NCBI GenBank assembly: GCA_031284445.1
Contig: JAISZW010000254.1
Coordinates: forward strand, 1 to 6,547
Source of the DNA: Candidatus Methanovirga basalitermitum
Lineage (GTDB): Archaea > Methanobacteriota > Methanobacteria > Methanobacteriales > Methanobacteriaceae
Direction: 5' to 3'
DNA: 6,547 nt
This document shows, piece by piece, positions 4,663 through 6,547 of this stretch (its first letter is position 1; each line of letters starts with the position of its first letter). The notes under the pieces are model-generated. The model did not search any database. It was not told the origin of the DNA and worked only from the letters and a program-made list of their open reading frames with translations. The position numbers were made by a program, and so were the translations under genes.

Positions 4663-6054
4663 TTAATTAGCAAAAACTTTCATAAAATCATTTATATTAA
4701 TTGATTCAATCTCATCAATTTGTTTTAAGTGTTGGTAGTTAAAATTAGGATTTAAATATTTAAATTTATTTAAAATATCCTCTCTTAAAAGAGGATTTTC
4801 TTTCTCTCCAACAGATGTGTATGTTGTATTTTGAAATTTTTCATTGTTTTTTAGTGATATCATAACTTTTGAAGCTCTTTTATTAGGAAATAACTCATTT
4901 AATTCTTTATTACAGCGAATTTCTATTTTATCAGATACACCCTTAATCTTTGAGTGTAGTTGTTTATCTAAAAATATCTTATTCAAGTCTTCAAGTTTAA
5001 TGTTATTAAACACTAATGAAATAGCTACTACATAAGGTAGGCTCTGTTTTAATTGTTCAAGTGTTTTAGGATTAAAGTTATCATGTTCACTTGCTATCTT
5101 ATATGTTTCAACATGAACATTTGAAATGTTATTTATATTAAAATTTTTTATTCTTTTTTTAATAGCTACTGCAGAGTCAATCGATGAATGCAAATGTCTA
5201 CAAAAGGGATATTTTTTTAAATAAACATCATTTATATGAAACTTTCCTAATTCATCCGCTAAATAGCTATTTAAATCCAATGACTTTAAAGCTTCAAATG
5301 ATTTTATAGCCATTCCATTTAAAAATCCTTCATCACCTTCTATTATAGATTCAGCACCTGTAAAACCGCTTTGTCCTAAAAAACCACATAAAAGTCCATT
5401 ATAGACAGCATTTCCTACATGTAAATGTTTACCCATCGTTCCAGCATGGTCTGATTGTAAAAGTCCAGAACATACAGTTCCACAAAGACCTATAGTATTA
5501 ATTGTTTCCCTTATGTTTAAGTTTAACAATTTAGATACCGTAACACCAGAGATAAAAGTTCCAATTGTTCCCGTACTATGGAATCCCTGATTTCTATGCT
5601 GAGGATTAGCTATTTTTCCAAGCACGACCCCAACCTCATAGCCACAAACAACAGCTTCTAAGAATCTTTCTCCACTTAAATCTTTCATTTGAGAAATAGC
5701 TATTGCCGATGGAAAAACAATTGATCCAGGATGTATTTGAGCCAAATTATGTCCATCATCCAAATCTAAGCTATGAGCAAACACTCCATTCAAAAAAGAT
5801 GCATGCATGGGATTTAAATAGCCATTAGCCATTACTGTAGCCATCTCATCTTTGGATGGTTCAGTACCAAACAGTCTATTTATTGTTTTAATAGCTATTT
5901 GGGAGCTTTTTTCATAGGATCCCCTATAACTAACACCTAAAAAATCTAAAAAACATAGTTTGGCTTTTTCAATAGTCTCATCATCAATTTCATCATATCT
6001 TAAACCAAGAATGAAATTAGCAATTTCTTCTATTGTCATGCTGAAAGTATCCAT
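4663..6054 (-). CDS. MmgE/PrpD-family protein (2-methylcitrate dehydratase / cis-aconitate decarboxylase superfamily)
   Basis: At 463 residues this is full length for the family, whose members dehydrate 2-methylcitrate, decarboxylate cis-aconitate to itaconate, or have unknown cytosolic roles. Family landmarks in order: the AKLCFLDFLGVSYRG segment (31-45); AHSLDLDDGH (93-102) with the following HPG (108-110); FHSTGTIGTF (158-167); MGKHLHVGNA (207-216); and KKYPFCRHLHSS (280-291). By comparison with cis-aconitate decarboxylase, Asp97, His108, His159, Lys209, Lys280 or Lys281 and Cys285 occupy the places of the active-site residues, so an active enzyme is likely. No prpB, prpC or citrate-synthase gene lies in the window, so the substrate cannot be named. 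The start at 6054 has no clear Shine-Dalgarno sequence; a second ATG at codon 6 also lacks one. The gene converges on the ior operon, with a 24-bp gap and no visible T-rich terminator. Confidence 0.9.
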   Translation of the reverse strand: MDTFSMTIEEIANFILGLRYDEIDDETIEKAKLCFLDFLGVSYRGSYEKSSQIAIKTINRLFGTEPSKDEMATVMANGYLNPMHASFLNGVFAHSLDLDDGHNLAQIHPGSIVFPSAIAISQMKDLSGERFLEAVVCGYEVGVVLGKIANPQHRNQGFHSTGTIGTFISGVTVSKLLNLNIRETINTIGLCGTVCSGLLQSDHAGTMGKHLHVGNAVYNGLLCGFLGQSGFTGAESIIEGDEGFLNGMAIKSFEALKSLDLNSYLADELGKFHINDVYLKKYPFCRHLHSSIDSAVAIKKRIKNFNINNISNVHVETYKIASEHDNFNPKTLEQLKQSLPYVVAISLVFNNIKLEDLNKIFLDKQLHSKIKGVSDKIEIRCNKELNELFPNKRASKVMISLKNNEKFQNTTYTSVGEKENPLLREDILNKFKYLNPNFNYQHLKQIDEIESININDFMKVFAN

Positions 6055-6073
6055 AATATAACTTTGTAAGAAA

Positions 6074-6100
6074 TACTTAAAAAAGTTAGTTTTTTAAGTA
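6074..6100. promoter_or_regulatory. perfect 11-bp inverted repeat upstream of the MmgE/PrpD gene
   Basis: TACTTAAAAAA (6074-6084) and TTTTTTAAGTA (6090-6100) are exact reverse complements around GTTAG. The repeat begins 19 bp upstream of the start codon, between it and the TATA-like element at 6104-6111, over the expected transcription start. It fits a dimeric repressor site or a leader hairpin. All paired bases but two are A or T, so chance is not excluded. Confidence 0.45.
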
Positions 6101-6103
6101 CTG

Positions 6104-6111
6104 TTTATATT
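6104..6111 (-). promoter_or_regulatory. probable TATA box of the MmgE/PrpD gene
   Basis: On the minus strand AATATAAA follows an A-rich BRE-like stretch (CAAAAT). Transcription would start at about 6080-6084, leaving a leader of some 25-30 bases. It is the best-placed TATA-like word upstream of this gene. Confidence 0.4.
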
Positions 6112-6139
6112 ATTTTGCAAAATTAAATCTTTCAGAACT

Positions 6140-6184
6140 TAATAAGATTGTCTAAATTTGTACTGATAACATCTTATTAGTACA
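6140..6184. repeat. two overlapping inverted repeats
   Basis: TAATAAGAT (6140-6148) is the exact complement of ATCTTATTA (6171-6179). TGTACTGAT (6159-6167) matches the complement of ATTAGTACA (6176-6184) at eight of nine positions. The two right-hand arms overlap at 6176-6179, so as RNA only one stem could form fully at a time; as DNA, the TGTACT-type element looks like a factor-binding site. It lies upstream of the MmgE/PrpD promoter. Confidence 0.35.
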
Positions 6185-6455
6185 GGGTGTTAGATATTTA
6201 ACAAAAATCAAAGCATGAACAAACCTCATCATCCATGTTTTAAGGCTTTAATCATACTGTTTTCTAAAAATACATTTTTATATTGAAATTTAAATACTTA
6301 ATATCCAATTCTGATATAATCAACAAATAAATAATTAAACTCCATTGAATATGCAAAAAATAACTTATAGTAAAAATACTTTAAAACAAAATCCAAATGT
6401 TTAATGACTATTTTTAACATTTTTAAAAAATTTTTTATTTTTTAAAGTTAGAAAC
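6185..6455. other. AT-rich intergenic stretch, no gene seen
   Basis: I see no coding frame with a ribosome site on either strand. The segment 6411-6450 is a near-palindromic run of A and T blocks bounded by TAAC and GTTA, and could act as a T-rich terminator in either direction. No RNA gene is recognisable. Confidence 0.5.
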
Positions 6456-6547
6456 GGGAAATCAAAGATTTCCCTAAATTCACTTTGCGAATAAACAAAA
6501 AATCTTTGATTTTTCTAAATTCACTTTGTGAATAAATCTATGATTTT
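6456..6547. repeat. tandem array of short triloop hairpins, running off the window
   Basis: Two copies of a unit, GATTTnnCTAAATTCACTT followed by TGnGAATAAA (6467-6495 and 6508-6536), match at 26 of 29 positions with a 41-bp period; a third GATTTT begins at 6542. Each unit is built from hairpins with three-base loops: GGGAAATC-AAA-GATTTCCC (6456-6474), TTCAC-TTT-GCGAA (6479-6491, one mismatch), AAAAATC-TTT-GATTTTT (6498-6514), ATTCAC-TTT-GTGAAT (6519-6533) and AAATC-TAT-GATTT (6534-6546). Between copies, two G-C pairs of the first hairpin are replaced by A-T pairs on both arms, so pairing is preserved. Role unknown; it may be an intergenic palindromic repeat family or a terminator cluster. 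Confidence 0.6.

Noticed and set aside
4844..5035. Plus-strand reading frame of 63 codons inside the MmgE/PrpD gene
   Set aside because: It is the antisense shadow of a conserved protein, has an untypical composition and no ribosome site.

Overview
The window is very AT-rich DNA (roughly 70 % or more A+T, by eye) from what looks like a methanogenic archaeon of the Methanobacteriales, most likely Methanobrevibacter or a close relative. The evidence is the archaeal-type TATA boxes, the Shine-Dalgarno variants (GGTG, GATGAT, GAGTTGA), the AGA/ATA-rich codon use, an archaeal indolepyruvate:ferredoxin oxidoreductase gene pair, and long gene-poor AT-rich spacers. The genus is inferred, not proven.

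Layout: (1) 40-405, minus strand: the N-terminal third of an FkbM-family methyltransferase. Its reading frame runs into a 19-base C tract (G on the coding strand) and stops soon after, so it is a cut-off, broken or phase-variable gene, or a bad contig end. (2) 406-1420: about 1 kb with no large gene. It holds a probable 32-residue single-pass membrane protein (501-599, minus strand) and, between 1026 and 1290, two related TGTGTACACA-type palindromic sites about 195 bp apart, flanking a long hairpin and each lying where a nearby TATA box would place a transcription start. (3) 1421-4638, plus strand: a probable operon of a small ribbon-helix-helix DNA-binding protein, iorA, iorB and a 93-residue protein of unknown function. 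(4) 4663-6054, minus strand: a full-length MmgE/PrpD-family protein, convergent with the operon and separated from it by only 24 bp. (5) 6055-6547: intergenic DNA with a perfect 11-bp inverted repeat in the MmgE/PrpD promoter region, overlapping inverted repeats near 6140-6184, and at the right edge a tandem series of short triloop hairpins that probably continues past the window.

How the genes may work together: IorA and IorB form a complete thiamine-diphosphate/iron-sulfur enzyme that interconverts aryl pyruvates and aryl acetyl-CoA with ferredoxin. In hydrogenotrophic methanogens this enzyme is generally thought to salvage aryl acids into aromatic amino acids. The ribbon-helix-helix protein is a natural candidate for controlling itself and iorAB, and the palindromes upstream are candidate operators; this is inference from position. 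The MmgE/PrpD protein belongs to the 2-methylcitrate dehydratase / cis-aconitate decarboxylase superfamily and keeps the expected active-site residues, but no methylcitrate-cycle partner lies in the window, so its substrate is open.

I did not find a clearly new multi-gene system. The best leads are the homopolymer in the methyltransferase, the paired palindromes near the ribbon-helix-helix gene, the small membrane protein and the triloop hairpin array.
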